A DNA stretch of 64,000 nucleotides from Parapristionchus giblindavisi (GCA_943737045.1 CALSFV010000056.1:496001-560000); one strand, 5' to 3'. Counted from the first letter of the stretch, positions 10,884 to 22,011 are shown. Numbers and translations are program-made. The notes: generated by a model not told the origin, from the sequence alone.

Positions 10884-11826
10884 TCTAGAATCATAAGAAA
10901 ATCAATCGATATCTCTGGTATGAAGTGTGATATGGATGAGGATAAGTGGATGAGCCCGATAATCTATATCATTTGTATATACTGACGCTTCTTGCTTTCT
11001 GATAAACGTCATGTTGACAAGAAAATAACAATATCCAATAATATATCCAATAATATCTTGTCAGCATGTCGTATATCAATAACGATATCAGTAACAAGGA
11101 ATTTAGTTGATTTGCAATAGCTCTTGCGAAGCAATTTGTGATAGAATAAAAATAAATAGACTAAAAATTCCATACAGTATACTTACCGTATCTCGCTTTT
11201 CCAGTCAGGACTCGGCCGACGGGACGGCGGATCAGGCACACAAACAGGAGATCCTCGAGGACATATGGCAGATGGAGCAGGACGAGAAGAACTTGGACGA
11301 TCTTATTCGTGATCTATCCAATGCATTCAGTCTCGTCAAGGACGATCCCACCGACAAGCCCTATGCGTACGGTGTACTTTGTAGATTGGTGACAAGGAAT
11401 GGCGGTGTAGTAGCCAATCGGAAAGACATATATACTAATCGATTCTAAAGGTGGAGTTATGCAAGTTGTGCGTTGATCATTTTTGCGAAGAAACTTTCAC
11501 TTCTTTGTGGTGGTTAGCAAAGAAGTTCAACACAAAACTTGTATAACTTTCCATGGAAAAGCGATTGGTATATATCTAGTTCCGATTTGCCACATTGTTC
11601 GATCCGTCCTTGTTCCATGTCGTTTTGTAGTCTGTAGTCGTAACCATGATAGATTTGCAATGTGTAGTTTGAACTGTAATAAATGTAGTCTGTAGTTTGA
11701 TTCGTGGTCACTTGCAGGTACGTCAAGTTTGACGATCTTCAGCGTGCCTCGGCCGAGGGTGAGCAGCACATGACTGTCGCGATTCGTTCCGGATCCAGTG
11801 ACGCCAGTGTTGAGGTGAGAGCCATT

Positions 11827-11862
11827 GATCTTTGATCTTTGATGATGATCTTTGATCTTCAG
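11827..11862 (+). repeat. GATCTTT heptad repeat
   Basis: TTTGATC units directly before the acceptor of E2F exon 10. The same heptad recurs in introns and spacers at about 9627, 16455, 28158, 30423, 32137, 40370, 42511, 42785 and 44087. Confidence 0.8.
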
Positions 11863-13023
11863 GTAGTAGATCCAGTGGCGGCGGGACGCTTCGAGATGGC
11901 AGTACGCTGCCCCGCAGGTCTGACCGCACTGTTGTTGCCCAATCAAACGGAGGGTCAACGTGAGCCGAAGGAACTCGTTGAGCCGGGCACTTATCACAAT
12001 GAGAATACGAATGGTGAGGAGATGAAGAAGGAGGAGGATGAGGAGTGATATGGGGATGATTAGATATCGATTGAGTAGATCATGGGTATTGATTTGGTAC
12101 TAGGATGAAGTTAAGATGTGATAGTGGCAATATTATAGTTATGATAGTATTAGTGATGTAATATTGATTTGATATTGATTGAGTAGAGGGATATAGATAA
12201 TAATATTTAGGAGTCGGTGATCTCTTGTTTCGTATTCTAATTAAATTGTATGATGCAACGAAGTTGCGATGCTTTTTAGCTTTTTAGGCTTGTCAGAATC
12301 AGATTTATTTTACGCGCATGCTCTCTTCCTTTTGAGGTTTGATTATTTAGTTATTCGCGTGAGTTGAACTGATGATGTGACAGTAACTTGATGACAAGGT
12401 TAAGGTTAAGGTTGTTAAGTTTAAGGTTATTAAGGTTACGTACAGATGCTAATTTGTCGTGCTTAGACTATATATATATGTGTTGAAACACTACGGAATG
12501 CTCTCTGTCATACCCTTGGGAATAGTTTGCCTTATTTTGATATACATATCGATTGATACAGAGTATGATTCGTTGTTGCTGTTTATGATTTTGCCATATA
12601 ATGATAAAGTTGTTGTATGTAACCTGACTAGTGGATGGATTTATGGAGAAGTATGGTATGCTGTCTGATCCACTATGATGTCAGCTTGGCATATTATTTA
12701 TTTAAATAATATACTTAATATCATTAATATTTGCAGACGAACTCGTCCTGCCGCCCGTGTCAAGTGGCCAGCCATCGTACCGGCAACCCTGTGACGATCT
12801 CATAACGCCCAGGTACGGTAGTTATCGATTAATTGGCTATTGATTATTGATTGATTTGCAGATGATCGACGAGAACTCGTACAATCCGCACCAGTATCTG
12901 TCACCGCTCAAGTTCCTCATGAATGGGCCACCCGTGAGTTTTGTATTTCATCATGTGCACATTATCCTATTCCAAATGTACTTCTCTAGTATCGTTCTCC
13001 CCTGTTGTTTGATATATATTATG

Positions 13024-13024
13024 G

Positions 13025-13082
<58 letters not shown>
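13024..13082. repeat. (TTA)n microsatellite in E2F-copy intron 12
   Basis: About 20 units; the intact gene has about 11 at 29143-29175. Confidence 0.95.
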
Positions 13083-13087
<5 letters not shown>

Positions 13088-13626
13088 GGAATATATTGTA
13101 GATAATGATGCTACCGTCATCGAACGACGATTGTCCCGTGCCCACCCATTCGTTCCTCTCGATCGATCCACCAACTCCCTCATCCTCCGCCTCTACCTCC
13201 CTCTATAACCCCTACAGTCTGGACAACACTGCCGGTCCCTCCATGTACGATATGTACAATAGCGACGATTTTCTCTGAATCACTATGAGATTACAGTAGT
13301 TTCATCGATCGATTTTGTCCGAACACGCACTCTGAATCGATGAGATTACGGTAGGTTCATCGATTAGCTCTATTTTTGCTTGCACCACACTCCGGTTTGC
13401 TCGTCTTCGGTGATATTCGCATATTGCGAATCAATCAATACTACACCTGCCCACCATACATACAGTAATCCTTTCCTCCTTACCGTACTTGGCCTTTCTC
13501 AATTTGTCGTTTTTGTACACATATTTTGCATCTTTTGTTATACATTGTTCATTTCTGCTTGCTTGATACTTTTTGAGAACAATGTACATTCGTCTATTGA
13601 ATAACAACAAAATATGTTCGGTGACA

Positions 13627-13852
13627 ATAAACAGTATACTCCGGTATTTTTTTCCGTGGGGAGGGCCAGGGGCAGCACCATGGTATGGGACTAGGGAGAA
13701 AGCCAAGAGATTTGGGGGCGGACTTCAAATTCCGTGGGGTAGGCCGTTCATTCCAGAACATGGAATACGCCGTCCTGAAGCCAAATCCCGTGGGGTGCCC
13801 TAGTTCCGCACCATTGTGCTGCCCACGGACAAAAAAATACCGGAGTACTCAT
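13627..13852. mobile_element. Nested fold-back MITE ending TACTCCGGTATTTTTT (left arm)
   Basis: ACTCCGGTATTTTTTTCCG at the left pairs with CGGACAAAAAAATACCGGAGT at the right, and GC-rich CCGTGGGG repeats lie inside. The mirror copy is at about 18555-18778. Short open frames within it are by-products. Confidence 0.7.
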
Positions 13853-14214
13853 AAAGTCATGGGACGCTTTAAAAAAATTTTTTTTGTAACATTTGCTCGA
13901 GGAAAGTAATCAAGCTGATCTTTTGAGTCAAAGCGTGCAATTCATCAAGGAATACAACCATGATGGGTTGGTGTAATTAAATTAGTTTACTGTTGCATAG
14001 CAGTGACGCAAACGAAGTACACTTTTCGAATGCGTATAGTTCTTTAGTAAAAAAAGTCCTGTTCTTCTGAAACATCATGATAACGGAGACCTCATCAAGG
14101 GCTGCCCATGAAAAAAATCGAAGATCGGACTCCGATTTCAAGCTGCAGCGGGCTGCAAATTTGAGCCCGAAAATTTTTTAAAGACTTTTGAGGCCCAATC
14201 GTTTAGGTCTTCGA

Positions 14215-14700
14215 AAACAATGCTTCCAACGCAGGGAGCTTCACAATATATCAAATAATGATTTCGCTTGAATTGGTTTAGTTCTGATTCCATTCAGAGC
14301 CGCATCAAACGTTCTGCTGAGGTGTGCTCGTTTTCAGCGCGCCCTGAGTGGGCACACGTGGGCGAAACCGTCGGCTTTGGCCCCGGACCTACCCGATTTA
14401 GCCAAAACAATTTAACCAAGAACCCCTCTAAAATATATCGGAGCTTTAAAAATAAGATTTCATCACAAGGGCGCAGGGGCGCGAGAGCTGCGTGAGAGAA
14501 AGCATACGTCTAACAATAAGGTTATTTGCTGAAATTGAGTAGGCAGAATGTTTGACCTAAGTCTGTCTGATATGATAAATGAATTTGAATTTGAATGCTT
14601 GATGCGGGTCTGAAAAGAATCAGAACTAAAACAAAATCAGGAAAGCATTTTATAAATTGTGAAGCTGCCTGCGTATGAACCATTATTTTAGAATGCATTC
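14215..14700. mobile_element. Nested fold-back element in the left palindrome arm
   Basis: CTTCACAATATATCAAATAA ... TTAGTTCTGATTCCATTCAGA at the left pairs with TCTGAAAAGAATCAGAACTAA ... ATAAATTGTGAAG at the right. Mirrored at about 17708-18195. Confidence 0.6.
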
Positions 14701-14774
14701 TGAACGGTAGGGTCCCAGTCTTTTCACAAAAAAATTATTTCATGCGCTGATGGTAAATGAAGAGCTATATCCTG

Positions 14775-14906
14775 TGGCCGTATGCAAGAACCATTTTCCA
14801 GGAAAATGTGGCGTCATTAGCGTAGGCGAAGGCGTTTTCCAAAAATCCTCCGCTTACGCTAACGACGTCACATCTTCCTGGAAAACGGTTCATGCATACG
14901 GCCACT
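14775..14906. mobile_element. Nested ~130-bp near-perfect hairpin (left arm)
   Basis: GTGGCCGTATGCAAGAACC at one end and its near-perfect complement at the other; the stem continues through TTTTCCAGGAAAATGTGGCG. Mirrored at about 17502-17632. The folded RNA or DNA would be a long hairpin with almost no loop. Confidence 0.8.
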
Positions 14907-15156
14907 GGCGATAAATATCACTCTCATTTTGACCCTTACAATATAGTGGTCTCACAAGGGAACCTTGTGGACTTTACCTGGCCATTTGACAAGGCAATAT
15001 CATAACTACAATATTTTTTCGATGGTGATTACGAATCTCTTTTTAGGAGTGCCTAGACGAGCTGAGTTTCGAAAAAATCGATATGAAATTCGGCTAGTAA
15101 TTTTGAAAATTCGCGAGGGGTAGTGTGAGCTCATCTATCAACCTTCGAAGCAACGA

Positions 15157-15232
15157 CCTGTGAGGTGTAGTGAATAAGGTGTCCGCGTTAACTTTTGATT
15201 GTCACAGATTCGATCCCTCTAGCAGCACTTTT
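15157..15232 (+). other. tRNA-like cassette T1
   Basis: Box A region GGTGTAGTGAATAAGG, anticodon-loop-like CTTTTGA (TTT, as in Lys tRNA), box B AGATTCGATCCC, then AGCAGCAC and a TTTT terminator at 15229-15232. The spacing matches a tRNA gene, but the stems are imperfect, so it is a degenerate tRNA-derived promoter unit and not a functional tRNA. Confidence 0.6.
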
Positions 15233-15472
15233 CTTTTATTATTTTTTTTTAAAACGTGTTGCTGTGATTATGAAAGCCAGAAAAGAGAACACACATCTTA
15301 TTGAAAGAGTGATGGTCATACGACATGTTGAATAAGATGCATAAATGCTTTTTAACGACATACAAAGCGCTCGAGAAAGGATCAACGAGCGAACAAAGTC
15401 GATCGATGGCGATCTACCCAGACAAAGAAGCATGAACGTTTGATATTGACTTCAACAATAACCGCAAAAGAA

Positions 15473-15546
15473 AAGTCCTGCAAGAGGGATCGAACCAGTG
15501 ACAGTCAAAAACTAACGCGGACGCCTTATCCACTACACTACACAGG
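15473..15546 (-). other. tRNA-like cassette T2
   Basis: Reverse orientation: TAGTGTAGTGGATAAGG, TTTTTGACTGTCA, box B GGTTCGATCCC, TTGCAGGA and TTTT. The first and last six or seven bases (CCTGTGT and TTGCAGG) can pair as an acceptor stem. Confidence 0.6.
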
Positions 15547-15712
15547 TCTTTGTATCGAAGGTTGATAGATTAGTTCACCAATGTTTATGCACTACCCCTC
15601 GCGAATTTTCAAATTGACTAGCCGCATTTCGATTTTCTCGAAACTCAGCTCGTCTTCTCGTATGGCGAAGTTCTATTATCAGCTCACATATCCCGCATGG
15701 GCAGTCCTGACG

Positions 15713-15840
15713 TCATAGGTCGAATAGCTAGGTTATCGGTTATCGGTTATCAAAATGTGGTCAGGATTTTCGATTTTTGGGAAATTTTGGCGCAAAATGC
15801 GGTCAGGCTTGGTACTTTATTACATACTTTTCGACCAATG
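15713..15840. mobile_element. TAGGTCGAA-family MITE inside the left-only palindrome segment
   Basis: ATAGGTCGAATAGCTAGG to ACATACTTTTCGACCA, within the 509 bp (15547-16055) that has no mirror image. It is very similar to the copy in GFM1 intron 14 (40680-40840). Confidence 0.75.
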
Positions 15841-16151
15841 CCTGACGTCGCTTCAGAAGAACAGGGCTTTTCACTAAAGAATATACGTGTTCGAAAACTG
15901 CAAGCGTCATCATTATGCAGCAGTGAACTGATCTAACAAGGGAATGACCAACCATCCCCGTCGAGTTATGACTAGTGACATATACCATTCGAATCACCAT
16001 GTGATTCTGATACTACATCGTTAATGACTGGACTCAAACGTTTATGATCTTCGAAAAAATCGATGTTGAAATTCGGCCAAATTCGTGTGGTTTTCTACAC
16101 AACGCATGCGGATGGGTTAGTGAACTCTACTATCTTCTTCCCAAACATCGA

Positions 16152-16227
16152 CTCGTGTAGTGTAGTGGATAAGATGCCTGCGTTTACTTTTGACTGTCAA
16201 GGGTTCGACCCCCCTTGCCGCACTTTT
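16152..16227 (+). other. tRNA-like cassette T3
   Basis: TAGTGTAGTGGATAAG box A, loop CTTTTGA, and a perfect 5-bp T-arm stem (AAGGG and CCCTT around TTCGACC), followed by GCCGCAC and TTTT at 16224-16227. It sits in the inner palindrome arm. The conserved downstream tail GCTGTGATTATGAAAGC is shared with T1. Confidence 0.6.
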
Positions 16228-16688
16228 CTTTTGCTGATTGTGTTGCTGTAGAAAGTTTGAAATGTTTTGCTGTGATTATGAAAGCTAGAAAAAAGAACAC
16301 ATTCAGCAAGTTTTCTTGATGGAAAAACACTCCTCAAGGAAAATTGAACTTTGATCTTTTTGTTTATGGCATTTTTTTTAAAAATCTCCTTCTCCCTCTC
16401 CCTCACCCGAGGTCGATGTCATGCAATGAATGACCTGAAAAACAGCAATGAGAGTTCAAAGATCAAAGATCATGCGAGTACGGTAAGTGCTTCCATTTCT
16501 TCTTGGACTGTCTTCCAAAGCCTTGATGTCATTGTTCTTCCTATTCATTCATTATGTGCCACAGATGTGAAAACTGTATTTTCCTTACTTCACTCATTTT
16601 GTTGTTCAAACGTGTTGAGTGTGTTCTTGTTTTTCTATAATCACAGCAAAACATTTCAAACTTTCTACAGCAACAAAATCAGCAAAAT

Positions 16689-16765
16689 AAAAGTGCGGCA
16701 AGGGGGGTCGAACCCTTGACAGTCAAAAGTAAACGCATGCATCTTATCCACTACACTACACGAGC
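16689..16765 (-). other. tRNA-like cassette T4
   Basis: Mirror of T3 on the minus strand; it retains box A, box B (GGTTCGACCCC) and the T4 terminator. Confidence 0.6.
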
Positions 16766-16860
16766 CGATGTTTGGGAAGAAGATAGTAGAGTTCACCAAC
16801 CCATCCGCATGCGTTGTGTAGAAAACCACACGAATTTGGCCGAATTTCAATATCGATTTT

Positions 16861-16936
16861 CCTGTGTAGTGTAGTGGATAAGGCGTCCGCGTTAGCTTTT
16901 GACTGTCACTGGTTCGATCCCTCTTGCAGGACTTTT
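16861..16936 (+). other. tRNA-like cassette T5
   Basis: Mirror of T2. The box B is the canonical GGTTCGATCCC, the TTTT lies at 16933-16936, and CCTGTGT/TTGCAGG acceptor pairing is retained. Confidence 0.6.
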
Positions 16937-17174
16937 CTTTTGCGGTTATTGTTGAAGTCAATATCAAACGTTCATGCTTCTTTGTCTGGGTAGATCGCCA
17001 TCGATCGACTTTGTTCGCTCGTTGATCCTTTCTCGAGCGCTTTGTATGTCGTTAAAAAGCATTTATGCATCTTATTCAACATGTCGTATGACCATCACTC
17101 TTTCAATAAGATGTGTGTTCTCTTTTCTGGCTTTCATAATCACAGCAACACGTTTTAAAAAAAAATAATAAAAG

Positions 17175-17250
17175 AAAAGTGCTGCTAGAGGGATCGAATC
17201 TGTGACAATCAAAAGTTAACGCGGACACCTTATTCACTACACCTCACAGG
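17175..17250 (-). other. tRNA-like cassette T6
   Basis: Mirror of T1 on the minus strand: box A TAGTGAATAAGG, box B region AGATTCGATCCC, TTTT at 17178-17175. Confidence 0.6.
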
Positions 17251-18829
17251 TCGTTGCTTCGAAGGTTGATAGATGAGCTCACACTACCCCTCGCGAATTT
17301 TCAAAATTACTAGCCGAATTTCATATCGATTTTTTCGAAACTCAGCTCGTCTAGGCACTCCTAAAAAGAGATTCGTAATCACCATCGAAAAAATATTGTA
17401 GTTATGATATTGCCTTGTCAAATGGCCAGGTAAAGTCCACAAGGTTCCCTTGTGAGACCACTATATTGTAAGGGTCAAAATGAGAGTGATATTTATCGCC
17501 AGTGGCCGTATGCATGAACCGTTTTCCAGGAAGATGTGACGTCGTTAGCGTAAGCGGAGGATTTTTGGAAAACGCCTTCGCCTACGCTAATGACGCCACA
17601 TTTTCCTGGAAAATGGTTCTTGCATACGGCCACAGGATATAGCTCTTCATTTACCATCAGCGCATGAAATAATTTTTTTGTGAAAAGACTGGGACCCTAC
17701 CGTTCAGAATGCATTCTAAAATAATGGTTCATACGCAGGCAGCTTCACAATTTATAAAATGCTTTCCTGATTTTGTTTTAGTTCTGATTCTTTTCAGACC
17801 CGCATCAAGCATTCAAATTCAAATTCATTTATCATATCAGACAGACTTAGGTCAAACATTCTGCCTACTCAATTTCAGCAAATAACCTTATTGTTAGACG
17901 TATGCTTTCTCTCACGCAGCTCTCGCGCCCCTGCGCCCTTGTGATGAAATCTTATTTTTAAAGCTCCGATATATTTTAGAGGGGTTCTTGGTTAAATTGT
18001 TTTGGCTAAATCGGGTAGGTCCGGGGCCAAAGCCGACGGTTTCGCCCACGTGTGCCCACTCAGGGCGCGCTGAAAACGAGCACACCTCAGCAGAACGTTT
18101 GATGCGGCTCTGAATGGAATCAGAACTAAACCAATTCAAGCGAAATCATTATTTGATATATTGTGAAGCTCCCTGCGTTGGAAGCATTGTTTTCGAAGAC
18201 CTAAACGATTGGGCCTCAAAAGTCTTTAAAAAATTTTCGGGCTCAAATTTGCAGCCCGCTGCAGCTTGAAATCGGAGTCCGATCTTCGATTTTTTTCATG
18301 GGCAGCCCTTGATGAGGTCTCCGTTATCATGATGTTTCAGAAGAACAGGACTTTTTTTACTAAAGAACTATACGCATTCGAAAAGTGTACTTCGTTTGCG
18401 TCACTGCTATGCAACAGTAAACTAATTTAATTACACCAACCCATCATGGTTGTATTCCTTGATGAATTGCACGCTTTGACTCAAAAGATCAGCTTGATTA
18501 CTTTCCTCGAGCAAATGTTACAAAAAAAAATTTTTTAAAGCGTCCCATGACTTTATGAGTACTCCGGTATTTTTTTGTCCGTGGGCAGCACAATGGTGCG
18601 GAACTAGGGCACCCCACGGGATTTGGCTTCAGGACGGCGTATTCCATGTTCTGGAATGAACGGCCTACCCCACGGAATTTGAAGTCCGCCCCCAAATCTC
18701 TTGGGTTTCTCCCTAGTCCCACACCATGGTGCTGCCCCTGGCCCTCCCCACGGAAAAAAATACCGGAGTATACTGTTTATTGTCACCGAACATATTTTGT
18801 TGTTATTCAATAGACGAATGTACATTGTT

Positions 18830-19036
18830 TTCATATGAGTCCGCTTGCGAGAGAACCGAGCATAGGGAGTGGGGTCTGGCCCAGTTAAGAATCAAATTTT
18901 AGGGGTCGAGTTTTCAAGGTTGTTGATGACGATGGACATGTTCATTTTGAATCTAGAATCTATAGATGGGCGCGTGAAAACTTTTTTTTGCGCTCGCAAC
19001 ATTGAGAAATTTCCATTCGAATCTGCAAAAAAATCC
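18830..19036. other. Unique spacer right of the palindrome
   Basis: No feature seen except a G-rich run (GGGAGGGGGGGGG) leading into the fold-back element at 19037. Confidence 0.5.
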
Positions 19037-19640
19037 CGCATTTCCGGGAGGGGGGGGGGATCGTTTTGCCAACGATCGTTTGCGCAACGGATCATAAATC
19101 GGTTGAGATTTGGCGTATGGCAACCAAAGTTGTACCATTGTATCAGTGGGAGTGTACGGTATTGGGAATCGCGAACTGATTTTTTTCATTCGACCCATGA
19201 CCCCGGGTTCATGGCCGAAGTCGAAAAATCCATGATCTCCCGAGGCCAAATACTAGTTGCCATTATATCAATAGTGAGCCAACTTTTATTTTTTTGGATA
19301 CCGTTACCCGAACTACCGTAATCTAGCTACCGTACCCTGTTATATTATAGCGAACCCCTTTTTAGATTACGGTAGTACCGGTTACGGTATCCAGAAAGAT
19401 AAAAGCTCACTATTGATATAATGGCAACTAGAATTTTTCGACTTCGGCCAATTTCAACCATGAACCCGGCGTCATGGGTCGAGTGAAAAAAATCAGTGAC
19501 GGTTACGGTAGCCCAAGACCGTACACTCCCACTGATAGCAATGGTAAAACTTTGGTTGCCATAAGCCAAATCCCAACCGCTTTATGATCCGTTTTTCAAA
19601 CGATTGTTGGCAAAACGATCGCCCCCCCCCCCGCATTTCC
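19037..19640. mobile_element. Fold-back element FB-B with G/C-tract ends
   Basis: Palindrome centred near 19345. The outer ends are a G9 run plus ATCGTTTTGCCAACGATCG at the left, and GTTGGCAAAACGATCG plus a C11 run at the right. The arms contain GTATGGCAACCAAAGTT and paired TACGGTA motifs. Same family as FB-A and related to FB-C. Open frames in it are duplicated between arms and are not genes. Confidence 0.75.
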
Positions 19641-20160
19641 ATGCACACAGCCTTTCCGGACCGATCTATGCAGGTCGCGTAATACACTTACCTTTGAGCG
19701 AACACCGTTTTTGAAAATGTTTCATGAAAAAATGAATTAGACAGGTTTGCCATCAAGTTCTGCCAAGGGGAACATAGTCGCCTAATTTAGCATTGATAGA
19801 TTCAAAGAAATTGAAATTGTGATTTCGACGCGACGGCGTCTGGTATCAACATACAAAATGACTATCCATCGTCATCAGCATAGTTTTAAAACACAGACCA
19901 CTAAGTATCAGAAAATTAACTCTTTTCGATTCTCTCGTAAGCGCGATTGTATTGTTATACATAAGATAAGAAGTTATAATATTGTTAGAAGTTATATATT
20001 GTTAATGATACAAAATCCATTAAATGTTTATCGTTCGTTGCATGTGCATTTTCATGTTGTAATTGATATGTAAATATTGTTTGTTCTGAGGATAAAGAAG
20101 TTAATTGATGTATAAATCATTTAAATACGTAATAAACATAAATGGAACTGGAATAATAGT
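19641..20160. other. Interval without a recognisable gene
   Basis: A plus-strand open stretch at 19819-20073 (84 codons) is AT-rich, has no recognisable motif and no exon signals worth calling. Confidence 0.4.
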
Positions 20161-20222
20161 AAGCAAATAAAGGGCTAAACTTTTAGTGGTCGAGCCAAAT
20201 TACTGGCCAAATTATTGACCCC

Positions 20223-20471
20223 ACTTGAAAAGTTGAGCCATTAATTGGGACTAAAGTTTAGCGAAAAGTTTAGTGGGGCCATTATTATGACCAAATTATT
20301 GGCCCACTTGAAAAGTTGAGCCATTAATTGGGACTAAAGTTTAGCGAAAAGTTTAGTGGGGCCATTATTATGACCAAATTATTGGCCCACTTGAAAAGTT
20401 GAGCCATTAATTGGGACTAAAGTTTAGCGAAAAGTTTAGTGGGGCCATTATTTTGACCAAATTAATGGCTC
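20223..20471. repeat. 83-bp tandem repeat, three copies, in a larger inverted repeat
   Basis: ACTTGAAAAGTTGAGCC starts units at 20223, 20306 and 20389, giving an exact 83-bp period. The flanks (20165-20222 and 20460-20575) carry inverted versions of the same words (TTAATGGC, GGCCCCACTT), so the array lies within a fold-back element that ends at a C14 run (20562-20575) beside the left edge of block M. Confidence 0.85.
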
Positions 20472-20583
20472 AACTTTTCAAGTGGGGCTTGTCTGGTAGC
20501 CAAATTCGAGAGTCAACTTTTGACAAATTAATGGCCCCACTTTGACCAAATTATTGCCCCCCCCCCCCCCCTAAATATGCGGA

Positions 20584-20933
20584 GTTTAAAGATGGTGGCC
20601 CGCGAATGTTCAGATAAATCACTACACCCCTCTTATGCGAATGCAAAGTGATATGCGAAGAGTTAGCGCAGCCTCTCATCTATCCCATAGCGCAGTGGTG
20701 AACGTTCAGACTCCTTACCCGTTTGACGCGAGTTCGAAACCTATTGCCGAATTTCCTCAATTTTCAAAAAGCGCGCCCTTCCCTGAACCGGGCCTGATGG
20801 TTCATTAATGTTTCTAGCGATCAATAGACTAAATCAGCACAAAATAAATAGTGTACTGTACGTAGAATAACTTTTGCTACCTTTCTGTCTTCACAGTTTG
20901 TTCACGAAAATATTCGTGGGACACCACCTTTAA
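20584..20933 (+). mobile_element. TIR element with tRNA-like pol III promoter (copy 2)
   Basis: As the copy at 5072, with minor substitutions (box A TAGCGCAGTGG intact, TGGTGAACG after it). Confidence 0.8.
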
Positions 20934-20941
20934 GGCGTTAT

Positions 20942-21330
20942 AAAAGGAGCAGTTTCTCGACGTCATTCGAGGAGATTAGTGACTGCCTTTTTGCCCGATC
21001 GATCTCAGCTCCCTGGTCTACTCAGTCTGGGGCACCTCGGAGGATAGGACCTGCACTACTCTGCACCCCAATTTGGAGTCCCTGAAGAAAGCCTTGGAGA
21101 AGGAGTGGTCGGAGATGGACACCACTTACCTGAGTGTTTAGAGAAACGCGTACCTCTCCCATCTCAAGGACGTCATTAAGACCAATGGAGGCAGAATCGA
21201 GCTATGACTGTTTTATTGTATTTCAACATGATTAAAGATTGTCCGGTACATATTTGAACGGAACTCGATTTTTTTGAAAAAAGTTATTTCGTTTTTACGG
21301 TGTCGCAATAATTAATGCCCACCCTGTAAT
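20942..21330 (+). pseudogene. Mariner-type transposase remnant (copy 2)
   Basis: Same truncated frame and same in-frame TAG as the copy at 5427. Confidence 0.75.
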
Positions 21331-22011
21331 GACTAATCGATAATTTTAATTGATATAATTCTGTTATTTCAGCAAAATCGGACAAAATCAGCCGTAAATT
21401 TTCTCGCAACGATTCTACAGTATTCCCATAGTATCTTTTTACAAACTTTGAATGAAATAAATTAATTATATCGTTGCATTCAATGTGTACATCAATTCTT
21501 TCGAAAACAAATTGTTTGATAATATTGTGGATGTTCATAGATTAATCAAACCCAATCAATCAATAACTGTATAAATATTGTAAGTATCACATGGATCGTT
21601 CTTTAATAATCGATAAAAAAAAACGAATTTTTATTCTAAAATAATTAACAGATACATATTATTAAAACATAAAACATCTGGTAAACTAGGACATGTTCTT
21701 CTGTTACGTGCGCAAAAAGATATCACTATTTCGACAAAAATAAGAAACACACAAATTTTATTTTGAAAAGTTATGATTTCTAAAAGTTTGAAAAATATTA
21801 ACAATAAGAGACACTTTTGTGTGCCTAATCAAGTTTGTTGGACGCAAATTATATGAAATAATAAATATCTTTATTTAGTTACTAAAATGATAATCGAAGT
21901 AGTGACGTAAAAAGAATTGATAATGTCCTAGACACCAAACCCAAAAAAAAACATTACAATAAATATTTTAAATAAATAATTGGCATCTATTATATATCCA
22001 TAGCGTGTTCC

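Larger units (their letters stand above)
15054..15662. mobile_element. Fold-back unit with a tRNA-like cassette in each arm
   Basis: GACGAGCTGAGTTTCGAAAA (about 15056) pairs with TTCTCGAAACTCAGCTCGTC (about 15637-15656). Moving inward, both arms share AAATTCGCGAGGGGTAGTG, a TCGAAGGTTGATAGAT block and then a tRNA-like cassette (15157 plus; 15546 minus). The unit at 16045-16870 has the same arm order with a slightly diverged sequence, and the mirror of this unit begins at 16861. This defines a repeat family whose long TIRs each carry an inward-facing pol III-like cassette. Confidence 0.65.
13578..18829. repeat. 5.25-kb palindrome with two 1969-bp outer arms
   Basis: Outer arms 13578-15546 and 16861-18829 are reverse complements of exactly equal length with only scattered substitutions. 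Inner arms of about 250 bp (16056-16310 and 16610-16860) continue the symmetry. A 509-bp segment (15547-16055) is present only on the left, and about 300 bp at the centre (16310-16610) is unpaired. Each arm holds the same nested MITEs, which shows the palindrome formed by inverted duplication of already repeat-laden DNA. Left neighbour: end of the E2F homology (13577). Right neighbour: unrelated sequence. No transposase or other protein is encoded. Confidence 0.92.

Noticed and set aside
12011..12048. Stop codon at the end of the acidic [10 protein letters not shown] stretch as the E2F C-terminus (and its counterpart 30229-30227)
   Set aside because: A GTGAGG donor after AAT G joins in phase with exon 11, and the further exons keep a single frame to a C-terminus in the intact copy. 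A retained-intron short isoform remains possible.
15157..15232. T1-T6 as functional Lys tRNA genes
   Set aside because: D and anticodon stems are mismatched and the acceptor stems pair only partly; they look like tRNA-derived repeats, unlike the perfect tRNA at 63278.
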